The translations under genes were made by a program, and so were the position numbers. The notes under the pieces were generated by a model. It made no database searches. It saw only the letters and a program-made list of their open reading frames with translations, and was not told the DNA's origin. This document shows positions 24,111-34,148 of a stretch of 64,000 nt of DNA, piece by piece. The stretch comes from Parvibaculum sp963696585 (GTDB lineage Bacteria > Pseudomonadota > Alphaproteobacteria > Parvibaculales > Parvibaculaceae), in the NCBI GenBank assembly GCA_963696585.1, contig CAVOKW010000038.1, forward strand, positions 123,499 to 187,498, in the 5' to 3' direction. The first letter of the stretch is position 1. Each line of letters starts with the position of its first letter.

Positions 24111-24745
24111 TCAGCTACGTCCACTTATGGGGAGTTATAGGGAGTTTACTCAAATATCGATATAACCGCATAAGATCGACATAAAAGAACATAACCTGAA
24201 CCTGCGGGCTTCACCATCAAAAAAACGCTTAAGAATGCCACCATAAAACGCCACCATCATCCCAGAGCGAAGCGCCGCGCTCATGGCATGCTCGCGGAAC
24301 CACTCACTCTCGATAAGTGCTTTTGCAAATCGGAATAGGACCGAAGCGAGTCTATATTCCAGACAACCCTTTGTAATAACTCATATTTTTTTAGGTCAGC
24401 AATCCTGTCATATTTGCTTGATCCCGGCCCGTGTCAATGGCATGATGCGCCAACCGGACAGGCTCAGGCCTTTCCGGGCAAAAAGCCTGTCCGCATAAGG
24501 TTGGGCAAGGCCGCGATGTAAGCCCCGCCCCGGGCCAAGGGGGGCAATAGCAGAAACCGCGCTCATGGGTTGGCGGCACTGCGCAGCGCCACAAAGACAA
24601 CTGGCACGCCGGCCCGCCGGAAACCAGATGCAGGCGCCTGCGACGGGAGGGGCCGCGCCCGCGAGAACGAACGACTTGTTTGAAGGCAGATACCGCCGGG
24701 ACAAAAGAGCCCGCCGGTGCAACTGGGGTGAAGGACGGACATATC
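24111..24745. other. Non-coding stretch upstream of gltB
   Basis: About 635 bases lie between the truncated ATPase gene and gltB. The first 300 are AT-rich with no convincing gene. The last 200 return to high GC and form the gltB leader; short frames here are not conserved-looking. I see no tRNA, IS end or clear promoter. Confidence 0.5.
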
Positions 24746-27700
24746 ATGACGGAGAAGCCGATTGTGACGGGCGGGATGACGGTTGACGCTGCGAGCCTTG
24801 AGGCCCGCGCGCTCAAAACCGTGGCCGCACCGACCAAACGCTCCGCTGATACGCATCTGGCCGGATTGCCCCATGCGCAGGGCATGTATGATCCGATGAA
24901 CGAGCATGATGCCTGCGGCATCGGCTTCGTTGCCAACATTCACAACCGCAAGTCGCACAAGATCATCGAGGACGGCCTGAAGATTCTCGAAAACCTCGAG
25001 CATCGCGGCGCTGTCGGCGCCGACCCCAAGGCGGGTGACGGCGCCGGCATCCTCATCCAGATGCCGGATGCGTTTTTCCGCAAGGAAACAACGCGCCTGG
25101 GTTTTGAACTGCCCGCCGAAGGCTTTTATGGCGTCGGCTTCATGTTCCTGCCCAAGGACGAAGCCACCCGCAAGTCGATCTGCGACCTGACCGAAAAGGT
25201 TGTCGCCGAAGAGGGTCAGATTTTCCTCGGCTGGCGCGACGTGCCGGTCGACAATTCCGACCTTGGATATTCGGTGAAGCCGACCGAGCCCTTCCATCGT
25301 CAGATCTTCATTGGCCGTGCGCCAGGCTGCAAGGATCAGGATGCTTTTGAGCGCAAGCTCTTCGTCATCCGCAAGCGCATCTTCAATTCGCTTTACACCG
25401 AAGGCTCCGCCAACCCCAAGGGTCTCTACATCCCTTCCATGTCCTCGCGCACCATCGTCTATAAGGGCATGTTGCTCGCCGCGCAGGTTGGCCCCTACTA
25501 CAAGGACCTGACGGACCCGGACATGGTGACGGCGCTGGCGCTTGTGCATCAGCGCTTCTCGACCAACACCTTCCCGACATGGTCGCTGGCTCATCCTTTC
25601 CGCATGGTTTGCCACAATGGCGAAATCAACACCAAGCGCGGCAACGTCAACTGGCTTCAGGCGCGTTATTCGTCAATGCAGTCCGACATACTGGGCGATG
25701 ATCTCAAGAAGCTCTGGCCGATCGCCGTTCATGAACAGTCGGACACGGCCTGTTTCGACAACGCACTCGAACTTCTCGTCATGGGGGGCTATTCGCTCGC
25801 CCATGCCATGATGATGCTCATTCCCGAAGCCTGGGCGGGCAATCCGCTGATGGATAGCGACCGCCGCGCCTTCTACGAATATCACGCCGCCCTCATGGAA
25901 CCATGGGACGGTCCGGCTGCCGTTGCCTTCACCGATGGTCGCCAGATCGGCGCGACGCTTGACCGCAACGGCCTGCGTCCGGCCCGCTATTTCGTGACCG
26001 AAGACGGCACGGTGATGATGGCGTCGGAAATGGGCGTGTTGCCCGTGCCGGAAGAAACCATTGTCGAAAAATGGCGCCTCCAGCCCGGCAAGATGCTGCT
26101 CATTGATCTTGAGCAGGGCCGCATCGTGTCCGACGCCGAGATCAAGTCGCAACTCGCCGCCCTCCATCCCTATCAGGCCTGGCTGAACCGCACCCAGATC
26201 CAGCTCGAAGACATGCCCGCGCCAACACGCGCCCCGGCCATCCGCAGCAATGCATCCCTCCTCGATGTGCAGCAGGCCTTCGGCTATACGCAGGAAGACC
26301 TGAAGTTCCTGCTCACGCCCATGGCCATGGAAGGTCAGGAAGCCACCGGCTCCATGGGCACCGACACGCCGATTGCCGCGCTCTCCTCCAGGTCGAAGCT
26401 GCTCTATAACTACTTCAAGCAGAACTTCGCGCAGGTGACGAACCCGCCGATTGATCCGATCCGCGAGGAACTGGTCATGTCGCTCGTCTCCTTCATTGGC
26501 CCGCGCCCCAACCTTCTCGATCTCGAAGGCATGTCGGCGGTCAAGCGTCTGGAAGTGCGCCAGCCCATCCTGACCAATGAAGACCTCGACAAGATCCGCA
26601 TGATCGGTGAAGTCGAAGACAACCATTTCAAGACGCAAACGCTCGACATCACTTACGATGCGTCGCGCGGGGCGTCCGCCATGGTCGAAATGGTGGAACG
26701 TCTTTATGATCGCGCGCAAGAAGCCGTGGCGCAAGGCTACAACATCATCATCCTGTCCGACCGTCTGGTCGCGGCTGATCGCGTGGCGATACCGGCATTG
26801 CTCGCAACCTCCGCCGTGCATCATCACCTGATCCGCACGGGGTTGCGCACCAAGGTGGGGCTTGTCGTCGAAACCGGCGAAGCACGCGAAGTGCATCACT
26901 TCGCTTGCCTTGCGGGCTATGGCGCCGAAGCCATCAACCCCTATCTCGCTTTCGAGACACTCGCCGCCATGGCGCCGGATCTCGACGAGAATCTGACCCG
27001 CTATGAAGTCGAAAAGCGCTTCATCAAGGCGATCGACAAAGGCCTCCTCAAGGTCATGTCCAAGATGGGCATCTCGACCTATCAGTCCTATTGCGGCGCG
27101 CAGATTTTTGACGCCATCGGTCTCCAGTCCGGCTTCGTGAAGAGCTACTTCACGGGCACGGCAACAACCATCGAAGGCGTCGGCATTGCCGAAATCGCGC
27201 AGGAAACCGTGCTGCGCCACAAGCTCGCTTTCTCGGACGCGCCTGTGCTGCGCAATTCGCTCGACGTCGGCGGCGACTATGCCGTTCGTATGCGCGGCGA
27301 GGAACATGCCTGGAATGCGGACTCGGTGCGCGATCTGCAACATGCCGTGCGGGGCAACAGCCGCGACAAGTTCAAGGCTTTCGCCAGGAGCATCGACGAG
27401 CAGTCGGAGCGTATGCTCACCATTCGCGGCCTTTTTGAAATCAGGAAGGCTGCGGATGATGGCCGCAAGCCGGTGCCGCTTGATGAAGTCGAGCCCGCCG
27501 TCAGCATCGTCAAGCGTTTTGCGACCGGCGCCATGTCCTATGGTTCGATCTCGCGCGAAGCCCATACGACGCTCGCCATTGCCATGAACCGCATTGGCGG
27601 TCGCTCCAACACGGGCGAAGGCGGCGAGGAACCTGATCGCTACAAGCCGATGGCCAATGGCGACTCGATGCGTTCGGCGATCAAGCAGGTCGCCTCGGGC

Positions 27701-29503
27701 CGTTTCGGCGTGACGACGGAATATCTCGTCAATTCCGACATGATCCAGATCAAGATGGCGCAGGGTGCAAAGCCCGGCGAAGGCGGTCAGCTACCCGGTC
27801 ACAAGGTCGATGCGACGATTGCCAAGGTGCGCCATTCAACACCGGGCGTGGGCCTCATCTCCCCGCCCCCGCATCACGACATATACTCGATCGAAGATCT
27901 CGCCCAGTTGATCTACGACCTGAAGAACACGAACCCCGAGGCGCTGATCTCGGTCAAGCTCGTCTCTGAAGTCGGCGTCGGCACGGTCGCGGCAGGCGTT
28001 TCCAAGGCGCGCGCCGATCACGTCACGATCTCCGGTTTTGAAGGTGGCACGGGCGCTTCGCCGCTCACCTCGATCAAGCATGCGGGCAGCCCCTGGGAAA
28101 TCGGCCTTGCCGAAACCCATCAGACGCTCGTCATGAACCGTCTGCGCTCGCGCATCACCGTTCAGGTCGATGGCGGCCTGCGCACGGGCCGCGACGTTGT
28201 CATCGGCGCCCTGCTCGGCGCTGACGAGTTCGGCTTTGCCACCGCGCCGCTCATCGCGGCAGGCTGCATCATGATGCGCAAGTGCCATCTGAACACCTGC
28301 CCTGTCGGCGTCGCCACGCAAGACCCCGAACTGCGCAAGCGCTTCACCGGCCTGCCCGAGCACGTCATCAACTTCTTCTTCTTTGTCGCTGAAGATGTGC
28401 GCGAGCTGATGGCTGAAATGGGCTATCGCAACTTCAATGAAATGATCGGCCAGCTCCAGATGCTCGACCGCCGCAAGGTCGTCAATCACTGGAAGGCCAG
28501 GGGCCTCGATTTCTCGCGCCTGTTCCTGAAGCCGCAAGCGCCTGAAGGCGTCGGCATCTACAAGAGCGAGGCGCAGCACCACCTGATCGACGACATTCTC
28601 GACCGCAAGATGATTGCAGCCGCCAGGGACGCCATTGAATCGAAAAAGCCCGTTCAACTCGCCTACAGGATCGGCAACACCGACCGCACCACGGGTGCCA
28701 TGCTCTCGGGCCGCATCGCGCGCGCCTATGGTCATGCGGGTCTGGCCGACGACACCGTGCATGTGAAGTTCAACGGCACAGCCGGTCAGAGCTTTGGCGC
28801 CTGGGCCGCCAGGGGCGTGACGCTCGAACTCGAAGGCGAAGCCAACGACTATGTCGGCAAGGGCCTCTCGGGCGGCCGTCTCATCATCTATCCGCCCGCC
28901 AATTCCAGGATCGTGCCTGAAAAGAGCATCATCGTCGGCAACACGGTGCTTTACGGCGCCATCAGCGGCGAATGCTATTTCCGCGGTGTCGCGGGCGAAC
29001 GCTTTGCTGTCCGCAACTCCGGCGCCATCGCCGTTGTTGAAGGCACGGGCGACCATGGCTGCGAATACATGACGGGCGGCATTGTTGTCGTGCTCGGCGA
29101 AACCGGTCGCAACTTTGCAGCGGGCATGTCGGGCGGCATTGCCTATGTTCTCGACATCGACGGCAAGTTCGACCAGCGTTGCAATCTCTCGATGGTCGAT
29201 CTCGAACCGGTCGCCTCCGAGCTTGAACTGATGGAAAAGCATCGCCACGCCTCCGATCTTGAAAGCCATGGGCTTGTCGATGTCTTTGCCGACATGACGC
29301 GTTTCGACGCCGAACGCCTGCGTCAGCTCATCGAGAACCATGCCCGTTACACCAACTCGTCCCGCGCCAAGGAAATTCTGGCGAACTGGGCCGATTATTG
29401 CCCCAGATTCCGCAAGGTGATGCCGGTTGAATACCGTCGCGCCCTGAAGGAAATCGAGCTTGCCCGCGCCGCCGGGCAGCCACTGGCCGCAGCAGGAGAA
29501 TAA
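24746..29503 (+). CDS. gltB: Glutamate synthase (NADPH) large subunit
   Basis: The ~1585-residue protein contains, in order, the class II amidotransferase domain with catalytic Cys in EHDACGIGFVANIHNRKSH, the central domain, and the FMN/3Fe-4S synthase domain (SNTGEGGEEPDRY, GGTGASPLTS and the cluster CHLNTCPVGVATQDP). The GXGXG beta-helix follows (GLSGGRLIIYPP, GGIAYVLD). It makes two glutamates from glutamine and 2-oxoglutarate with GltD. I chose the ATG at 24746; a start at 24680 would add 22 residues. The N-terminal Cys must be exposed by propeptide cleavage, as in the family. gltD begins four bases after the stop. Confidence 0.95.
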   Translation: MTEKPIVTGGMTVDAASLEARALKTVAAPTKRSADTHLAGLPHAQGMYDPMNEHDACGIGFVANIHNRKSHKIIEDGLKILENLEHRGAVGADPKAGDGAGILIQMPDAFFRKETTRLGFELPAEGFYGVGFMFLPKDEATRKSICDLTEKVVAEEGQIFLGWRDVPVDNSDLGYSVKPTEPFHRQIFIGRAPGCKDQDAFERKLFVIRKRIFNSLYTEGSANPKGLYIPSMSSRTIVYKGMLLAAQVGPYYKDLTDPDMVTALALVHQRFSTNTFPTWSLAHPFRMVCHNGEINTKRGNVNWLQARYSSMQSDILGDDLKKLWPIAVHEQSDTACFDNALELLVMGGYSLAHAMMMLIPEAWAGNPLMDSDRRAFYEYHAALMEPWDGPAAVAFTDGRQIGATLDRNGLRPARYFVTEDGTVMMASEMGVLPVPEETIVEKWRLQPGKMLLIDLEQGRIVSDAEIKSQLAALHPYQAWLNRTQIQLEDMPAPTRAPAIRSNASLLDVQQAFGYTQEDLKFLLTPMAMEGQEATGSMGTDTPIAALSSRSKLLYNYFKQNFAQVTNPPIDPIREELVMSLVSFIGPRPNLLDLEGMSAVKRLEVRQPILTNEDLDKIRMIGEVEDNHFKTQTLDITYDASRGASAMVEMVERLYDRAQEAVAQGYNIIILSDRLVAADRVAIPALLATSAVHHHLIRTGLRTKVGLVVETGEAREVHHFACLAGYGAEAINPYLAFETLAAMAPDLDENLTRYEVEKRFIKAIDKGLLKVMSKMGISTYQSYCGAQIFDAIGLQSGFVKSYFTGTATTIEGVGIAEIAQETVLRHKLAFSDAPVLRNSLDVGGDYAVRMRGEEHAWNADSVRDLQHAVRGNSRDKFKAFARSIDEQSERMLTIRGLFEIRKAADDGRKPVPLDEVEPAVSIVKRFATGAMSYGSISREAHTTLAIAMNRIGGRSNTGEGGEEPDRYKPMANGDSMRSAIKQVASGRFGVTTEYLVNSDMIQIKMAQGAKPGEGGQLPGHKVDATIAKVRHSTPGVGLISPPPHHDIYSIEDLAQLIYDLKNTNPEALISVKLVSEVGVGTVAAGVSKARADHVTISGFEGGTGASPLTSIKHAGSPWEIGLAETHQTLVMNRLRSRITVQVDGGLRTGRDVVIGALLGADEFGFATAPLIAAGCIMMRKCHLNTCPVGVATQDPELRKRFTGLPEHVINFFFFVAEDVRELMAEMGYRNFNEMIGQLQMLDRRKVVNHWKARGLDFSRLFLKPQAPEGVGIYKSEAQHHLIDDILDRKMIAAARDAIESKKPVQLAYRIGNTDRTTGAMLSGRIARAYGHAGLADDTVHVKFNGTAGQSFGAWAARGVTLELEGEANDYVGKGLSGGRLIIYPPANSRIVPEKSIIVGNTVLYGAISGECYFRGVAGERFAVRNSGAIAVVEGTGDHGCEYMTGGIVVVLGETGRNFAAGMSGGIAYVLDIDGKFDQRCNLSMVDLEPVASELELMEKHRHASDLESHGLVDVFADMTRFDAERLRQLIENHARYTNSSRAKEILANWADYCPRFRKVMPVEYRRALKEIELARAAGQPLAAAGE

Positions 29504-29506
29504 GCC

Positions 29507-30925
29507 ATGGGCAAGATCACAGGTTTTCTCGAAATCGATCGTCAGGACCGCAAATATCTGCCAGCCGCCGACCGCATCCGCAATTATGCGGAGTTCGTCA
29601 TTCCTCTGCCCGAGGAAGGCGTCAAGGCGCAGGCGGCCCGCTGCATGGATTGCGGTATTCCCTTCTGCCACAATGGCTGCCCGGTCAACAACCAGATCCC
29701 GGACTGGAATGATCTCGTCTATCATGCCGACTGGGAAACCGCCGCGCGCAACCTGCATTCAACCAACAACTTTCCGGAGTTTACCGGTCGCGTCTGCCCC
29801 GCCCCTTGCGAGGCAAGCTGCACGCTGAACCTTCAGGAAGCCCCGGTCACCATCAAGACCATCGAATGCGCCATTGTGGATCGCGCCTGGAAAGAAGGCT
29901 GGCTGAAGCCTGAAGCGCCAGGCGTAAAGACCGGCAAGAAGGTCGCGATCATTGGCAGCGGTCCGGCGGGCCTCGCCGCCGCCCAGCAGCTCGCGCGTCG
30001 CGGCCATGACGTGCATGTCTTTGAAAAGAACGCCAAGGCGGGCGGTCTGCTGCGCTATGGCATTCCCGACTTCAAGATGGAAAAGCATCTGATCGACCGC
30101 CGCATCGCCCAGATGAGCGCCGAAGGCGTCACCTTCCATTACGGTGTCCATATCGGCGTTGATAAGCCGGCCAGGGATGTGCTCGCCTCTTTCGATGCCG
30201 TCATTCTGACGGGCGGTTCGGAAAAGCCGCGCGACCTGCCCGTCGAGGGCCGCGATCTCGCTGGCGTTCACTTCGCCATGGAGTTTCTGCCACAGCAGAA
30301 CCGCCGCGTCTCCGACGAACCCCTGATGAATGTCGAGCCGATCCTCGCAGGCGGCAAGCATGTCGTCGTCATCGGCGGCGGTGACACGGGTTCGGACTGC
30401 ATCGGCACCTCCTTCCGTCAGGGTGCCGTTTCGGTGACGCAGCTTGAAATCATGCCCGCCCCGCCGGAAAAGGAAAACAAGCTCCTCACCTGGCCCGATT
30501 GGCCGCTGAAAATGCGCACCTCCTCAAGCCAGGCCGAAGGCGCGACGCGCGACTTCGCCGTGTTGACGCGCAGGATCATTGGCGAGAGCGGCCATGTCAC
30601 GGGCATCGAGTGTGTCCGTGTCGATGACAAGATGGCGCCGATTGCCGGAACCGGGTTCACCCTCAAGGCTGATCTCGTGCTCCTCGCCATGGGCTTCGTC
30701 CATCCGGTGCATGAGGGCATGCTGAAAGAGCTCGAAATCCCGCTCGATCCGCGTGGCAATGTCGCCGCCGACACCGCCACCTACAAAACCCCGCTGGCCA
30801 AGGTCTTCGCCGCTGGCGACATGCGCCGTGGCCAGTCGCTTGTGGTCTGGGCCATTCGCGAGGGCCGTCAGGCGGCGCGCGAAGTCGACCTGTTCCTCAT
30901 GGGGGAAACGACATTGCCGAGATAA
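29507..30925 (+). CDS. gltD: Glutamate synthase (NADPH) small subunit
   Basis: The 472-residue protein starts with the two 4Fe-4S binding Cys sets (RCMDCGIPFCHNGCPVNNQI and CPAPCEASC). An FAD dinucleotide fold (VAIIGSGPAGLAAAQQLARR) and an NADPH fold (VVVIGGGDTGSDCIG) follow. It passes electrons from NADPH through FAD and clusters to GltB. Spacing of three bases to gltB indicates one operon. A strong terminator follows at 31016. Confidence 0.95.
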   Translation: MGKITGFLEIDRQDRKYLPAADRIRNYAEFVIPLPEEGVKAQAARCMDCGIPFCHNGCPVNNQIPDWNDLVYHADWETAARNLHSTNNFPEFTGRVCPAPCEASCTLNLQEAPVTIKTIECAIVDRAWKEGWLKPEAPGVKTGKKVAIIGSGPAGLAAAQQLARRGHDVHVFEKNAKAGGLLRYGIPDFKMEKHLIDRRIAQMSAEGVTFHYGVHIGVDKPARDVLASFDAVILTGGSEKPRDLPVEGRDLAGVHFAMEFLPQQNRRVSDEPLMNVEPILAGGKHVVVIGGGDTGSDCIGTSFRQGAVSVTQLEIMPAPPEKENKLLTWPDWPLKMRTSSSQAEGATRDFAVLTRRIIGESGHVTGIECVRVDDKMAPIAGTGFTLKADLVLLAMGFVHPVHEGMLKELEIPLDPRGNVAADTATYKTPLAKVFAAGDMRRGQSLVVWAIREGRQAAREVDLFLMGETTLPR

Positions 30926-31015
30926 AGCGTTTGCAGGCGAAGTGGACGCCGGTTCGCCGTCAGGAAACGCGAAAAACCAAAACCGTTTAAAGGCAAAGTC
31001 ACTGCACAAAATGCA

Positions 31016-31047
31016 GCCCCCGTGAGACAGTCTCGCGGGGGCTTTTT
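31016..31047 (+). terminator. Rho-independent terminator of gltBD
   Basis: GCCCCCGTGAGA (31016-31027) pairs with TCTCGCGGGGGC (31031-31042) with one G-T pair and loop CAG, followed by TTTTTCTTT. It ends the gltBD operon before azlC. Confidence 0.9.
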
Positions 31048-31079
31048 CTTTGGATCCGCCAACAAGAAGAACAATCAGA

Positions 31080-31802
31080 ATGTTCAAGGCTCTGCAAAAA
31101 TATGGCGATGGCATCAAGGTCATGGGACCGCTGCTCCCGGCAGCCTTTCCCTTTGGCATGATCACCGGCGTCACCGCGCTCGACGCCCATCTCTCAGCGG
31201 CGGCGGGCATCGGTCAGTCGATTATCGTTTTTGCCGGCGCCGCACAGCTCGCCATGCTCCAGCTCATGCAGGGACATGCCTGGCCGCCTGTCATCGTGCT
31301 CACCGTTTTCATCATCAATGTGCGCTTTGCCATGTATAGCGCCTCGCTCGCCCCGCATTTCAGCCAGGCGCATTGGTCGGCGCGCTGGGCCATTGCCTAT
31401 CTCATGACCGATCAGTCCTATGCCCTCTCGATCGCCAGATTTGCCCGCGAGCCGGACATGACCCTGGATCGGAAAGTCGCCTACTATCTTGGCGGCGCAT
31501 CCCTCATGTGGTTCCTCTGGATCCTCGCCACAGTGCTTGGCTTTGTACTGGGCGCAGCCGTGCCGCCCTCATGGTCGCTCGAGTTTGCCGTCCCGCTCGG
31601 CTTCATCGCCATGCTCATCCCGGCCCTGCGCGACAGGCCTTCGCTCGCCGCCGCTTTCACAGGCGGCAGCATCGCCGTCATCGCCCATGGATTGCCGTTT
31701 AATCTCGGCCTGTTTCTCGGCGCCGTCTGCGGTATTGGCGCGGGCTATGCCTGTGAAAGACACCTTGAAGCGCGCCGCGCGCAGGGAGGTCAGAATGTCT
31801 GA
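31080..31802 (+). CDS. azlC: AzlC family branched-chain amino acid exporter, large subunit
   Basis: The 240-residue inner-membrane protein has about seven to eight hydrophobic helices. It shows AzlC family features such as LPAAFPFGMITGVTALDAHL, FAGAAQLAMLQLM and FIINVRFAMYSASLAPHF. AzlC works with the small AzlD to export branched-chain amino acids or analogs. The ATG at 31080 excludes ten upstream residues read through the gltBD terminator. The stop overlaps azlD by 8 bases. Confidence 0.88.
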   Translation: MFKALQKYGDGIKVMGPLLPAAFPFGMITGVTALDAHLSAAAGIGQSIIVFAGAAQLAMLQLMQGHAWPPVIVLTVFIINVRFAMYSASLAPHFSQAHWSARWAIAYLMTDQSYALSIARFAREPDMTLDRKVAYYLGGASLMWFLWILATVLGFVLGAAVPPSWSLEFAVPLGFIAMLIPALRDRPSLAAAFTGGSIAVIAHGLPFNLGLFLGAVCGIGAGYACERHLEARRAQGGQNV

Positions 31803-32136
31803 GGCATTATCGGGCATGACAATCTGGATGGTCATCATCCTCTCCGGACTCGTCACGCTCGCCCTGCGCCTGTCCTTCATCGAGCTGGCCGGTCGCATCA
31901 GCCTGCCGGACGCTTTCACACGCGCCTTGCGCTTCGTGCCCGCTGCCGTGCTTGCCGCCATCATCATGCCCGCGCTCCTCGCCACGCCGGGCGGCGGGCT
32001 GGACCTCTCGCTCATGAATCCGAAACTGATCGCAGGCGCCATCGCCGCCTTCATCACCTGGCGCACCGGCTCCATGCTCATCACGATCTTTATCGGCCTG
32101 CCGCTGCTCTGGGTGCTGCAATGGTGGCTTGCCTAG
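31795..32136 (+). CDS. azlD: AzlD family branched-chain amino acid exporter, small subunit
   Basis: The 113-residue protein has four hydrophobic segments and the family pattern TLALRLSFIELAGRI, RFVPAAVLAAIIMPALL and AAFITWRTGSMLITIFIGLP. It starts inside the azlC 3' end after a GGGAGGT ribosome binding site, showing translational coupling. The 3' end overlaps the convergent gene at 32133 by four bases. Confidence 0.85.
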   Translation: MSEALSGMTIWMVIILSGLVTLALRLSFIELAGRISLPDAFTRALRFVPAAVLAAIIMPALLATPGGGLDLSLMNPKLIAGAIAAFITWRTGSMLITIFIGLPLLWVLQWWLA

Positions 32137-32552
32137 CTGCGGGCATCCTTGGCTTCATCATGGAGCATCCCGCGCAACAGCCTGGCGCTGTCGCCATGCT
32201 GGGCCGCATCCACATGCGCGCCCACTTCCTCCCAGCTTGTCGCGCGCAACCGGCTGACAAAATCGCGCACGGTCCGGAACGGTTTATCGAGATGGTTTTT
32301 CGCCATCTGCTCGTTCCATGTTGTCGAAAGCGCCACGACCGTGTCCTGCACCGGTCCCACCTCGAAACCATTCACATAGGTCACGAGTTGGCTGCTGTTG
32401 AAGAACAGCAGGAGCAGCGCCGCAATCGACATGGCGCGGGTGAAACGCGAAATCGAGCGCCTAGTCTGCTCGGCCGACTTGAGTTCGGCTTTCGACGCGG
32501 CTTCCCAGCCCTCGCTCATGCCACTTTCCAACTCGTGCAACAGATCAAGCAT
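32133..32552 (-). CDS. Small single-pass membrane protein, last gene of the MBOAT operon
   Basis: The 139-residue protein has a charged N-terminus, one hydrophobic segment (MSIAALLLLFFNSSQLVTYV, about residues 41-60) and a soluble tail with periodic charged residues. I do not recognise a family. It starts ten bases after the MBOAT stop on the same strand, so it is probably an operon member and perhaps an accessory of the acyltransferase. Topology suggests a short cytoplasmic N-terminus and a periplasmic tail. Confidence 0.6.
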   Translation of the reverse strand: MLDLLHELESGMSEGWEAASKAELKSAEQTRRSISRFTRAMSIAALLLLFFNSSQLVTYVNGFEVGPVQDTVVALSTTWNEQMAKNHLDKPFRTVRDFVSRLRATSWEEVGAHVDAAQHGDSARLLRGMLHDEAKDARS

Positions 32553-32561
32553 TCTGACCCT

Positions 32562-34013
32562 CTAGAACTGGAAGTAGATGAAGGGCGCCACGCCCTCGGG
32601 CGCGAGCGCCCAGATAAGCCACAAACCACTCCCGAGCAACAGACCCAGCAAGGGCGACGGCAACTGCTTCACGCCCTGCGCCAGCCAGCGGCCGAGATGG
32701 CGCGGCGTGAACTGAAAAATCATCGTGACGGCAATCAGGCCAACCAGAAACGGCGTTGCATATTGGCGCGGCGTCACGAAGTCGCCAAAGCCCGCAATAT
32801 AGTTGATCGCCGAAGCAAGACTGTCAGCGCGGAAGAATATCCATGCCAGGCAGACAAAATGAAACGTCCAGATGACACCAAGAATATGCGAGGCGCCATT
32901 GCCAAGCATCGTGAGCAAGCCGCCCGCTTCCGTTTGGGCAGGGGCAAGCTCTTCCAGCCCGCGCCGCAACACGCGCTCCACGGCCAGCATTGCACCATGC
33001 AGCGTGCCCCAGATCACGAATGTCCAGGCCGCGCCATGCCAGACGCCGCCCAGAAACATCGTCAGAAACAGATTGCGATAGGTCTTGGCCTCGCCGCCGC
33101 GATTGCCGCCGAGCGGAATATAGAGATAGTCGCGCAGCCAGGTGGAGAGCGAAATATGCCAGCGTCGCCAGAAATCCTGCAAACTTGAGGCGCGATAGGG
33201 CTGGTTGAAGTTTTCCAGAAAACGATAGCCAAGCAGGGCGGCAACGCCGATCGCTATGTCGCTATAGCCGGAGAAGTCGCAATAGATCTGCACGGCGTAG
33301 CCATAGACACCGATAAGCAGATCCAGCGCCCCGGAGGCCGTCGGATCGAAGAACACCGGATCGACAAGTTCAGTGGCGAGATAATTCGCAATCACCATCT
33401 TCTTCAGAAGACCTGTCAGGATCAGCACCGTGCCGACGCCGAGATGTTCGCGTGTCAGCCTGGGTGTCTGATGCAGCTGCGGAATGAAATCAGCCGCGCG
33501 CACAATCGGCCCCGCCACAAGCTGCGGAAAGAATGATTTGAACAGCATCACATCAAGCAGCGATTTCTCCGCGCCGATATGGCCGCGATAGACATCGACC
33601 ACATAGGAAATGCCCTGAAACGTGAAAAAGGAAATGCCGATCGGCAGGATCACTTCCATGAAGGGCAGATCACGATGCAGCCCGATGCCGGTCAGCAGGC
33701 TGTCGAGCGAGGTCAGGAAGAATCCGTAATATTTGAAAAAGCCGAGCACGACGAGATCAACCGCGACCGTCACGCCGACAATCAATTTGCGTGTGGCCTG
33801 ATTCCCGGTCATGCCGATCAGCAGGCCGCCGAGATAATTCACCACCGTTGTGAAAAACAGCAGCGCCGTGAAGCGCCAGTCCCACCAGCCATAGAAAAAA
33901 TAGCTCGCCGCCACGAGAAAGATTTTGCGCGACAGGGGCACCCAGCGCAGCGCCCAGCTGACCGTGAAAACGATCAGAAAAAACACGCCAAACTCAAGTG
34001 TCGGAAATAGCAT
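32562..34013 (-). CDS. MBOAT family membrane O-acyltransferase (AlgI-like)
   Basis: The 483-residue polytopic protein has the MBOAT/AlgI pattern: YFFYGWWDWRF near the N-terminus, FPQLVAGPIVRAADFIPQL, YCDFSGYSDIAIG, FWRRWHISLSTWLRDYLYIP and the catalytic His in MFLGGVWHGAAWTFVIWG. AlgI-like proteins carry acetyl groups across the membrane for transfer to polysaccharide. Two SGNH-type proteins encoded directly upstream in the operon are natural periplasmic partners. The acceptor polymer is unknown. Confidence 0.92.
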   Translation of the reverse strand: MLFPTLEFGVFFLIVFTVSWALRWVPLSRKIFLVAASYFFYGWWDWRFTALLFFTTVVNYLGGLLIGMTGNQATRKLIVGVTVAVDLVVLGFFKYYGFFLTSLDSLLTGIGLHRDLPFMEVILPIGISFFTFQGISYVVDVYRGHIGAEKSLLDVMLFKSFFPQLVAGPIVRAADFIPQLHQTPRLTREHLGVGTVLILTGLLKKMVIANYLATELVDPVFFDPTASGALDLLIGVYGYAVQIYCDFSGYSDIAIGVAALLGYRFLENFNQPYRASSLQDFWRRWHISLSTWLRDYLYIPLGGNRGGEAKTYRNLFLTMFLGGVWHGAAWTFVIWGTLHGAMLAVERVLRRGLEELAPAQTEAGGLLTMLGNGASHILGVIWTFHFVCLAWIFFRADSLASAINYIAGFGDFVTPRQYATPFLVGLIAVTMIFQFTPRHLGRWLAQGVKQLPSPLLGLLLGSGLWLIWALAPEGVAPFIYFQF

Positions 34014-34148
34014 CGCGCCGCCCGCTTCTCACGCGCCTCAAACTCAACCATTAACTATCAGGGGGGCGTGACAGTCTGGCGGCATCATGGGGGCTTGAGG
34101 GGTAAAGCTCAATCAAAGGCTGAAGTCTTGGTTAACCTTGGCAAAGCG

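Noticed and set aside
24283..24498. Small plus-strand open frame of 71 codons before gltB
   Set aside because: No ribosome binding site, no recognisable domain and mixed composition across an AT-rich to GC-rich boundary.
27836..29758. Minus-strand open frame of 640 codons (and a similar one at 25673-27565)
   Set aside because: Both are antisense to gltB, whose protein motifs are unambiguous; the shadow proteins have no recognisable domain.
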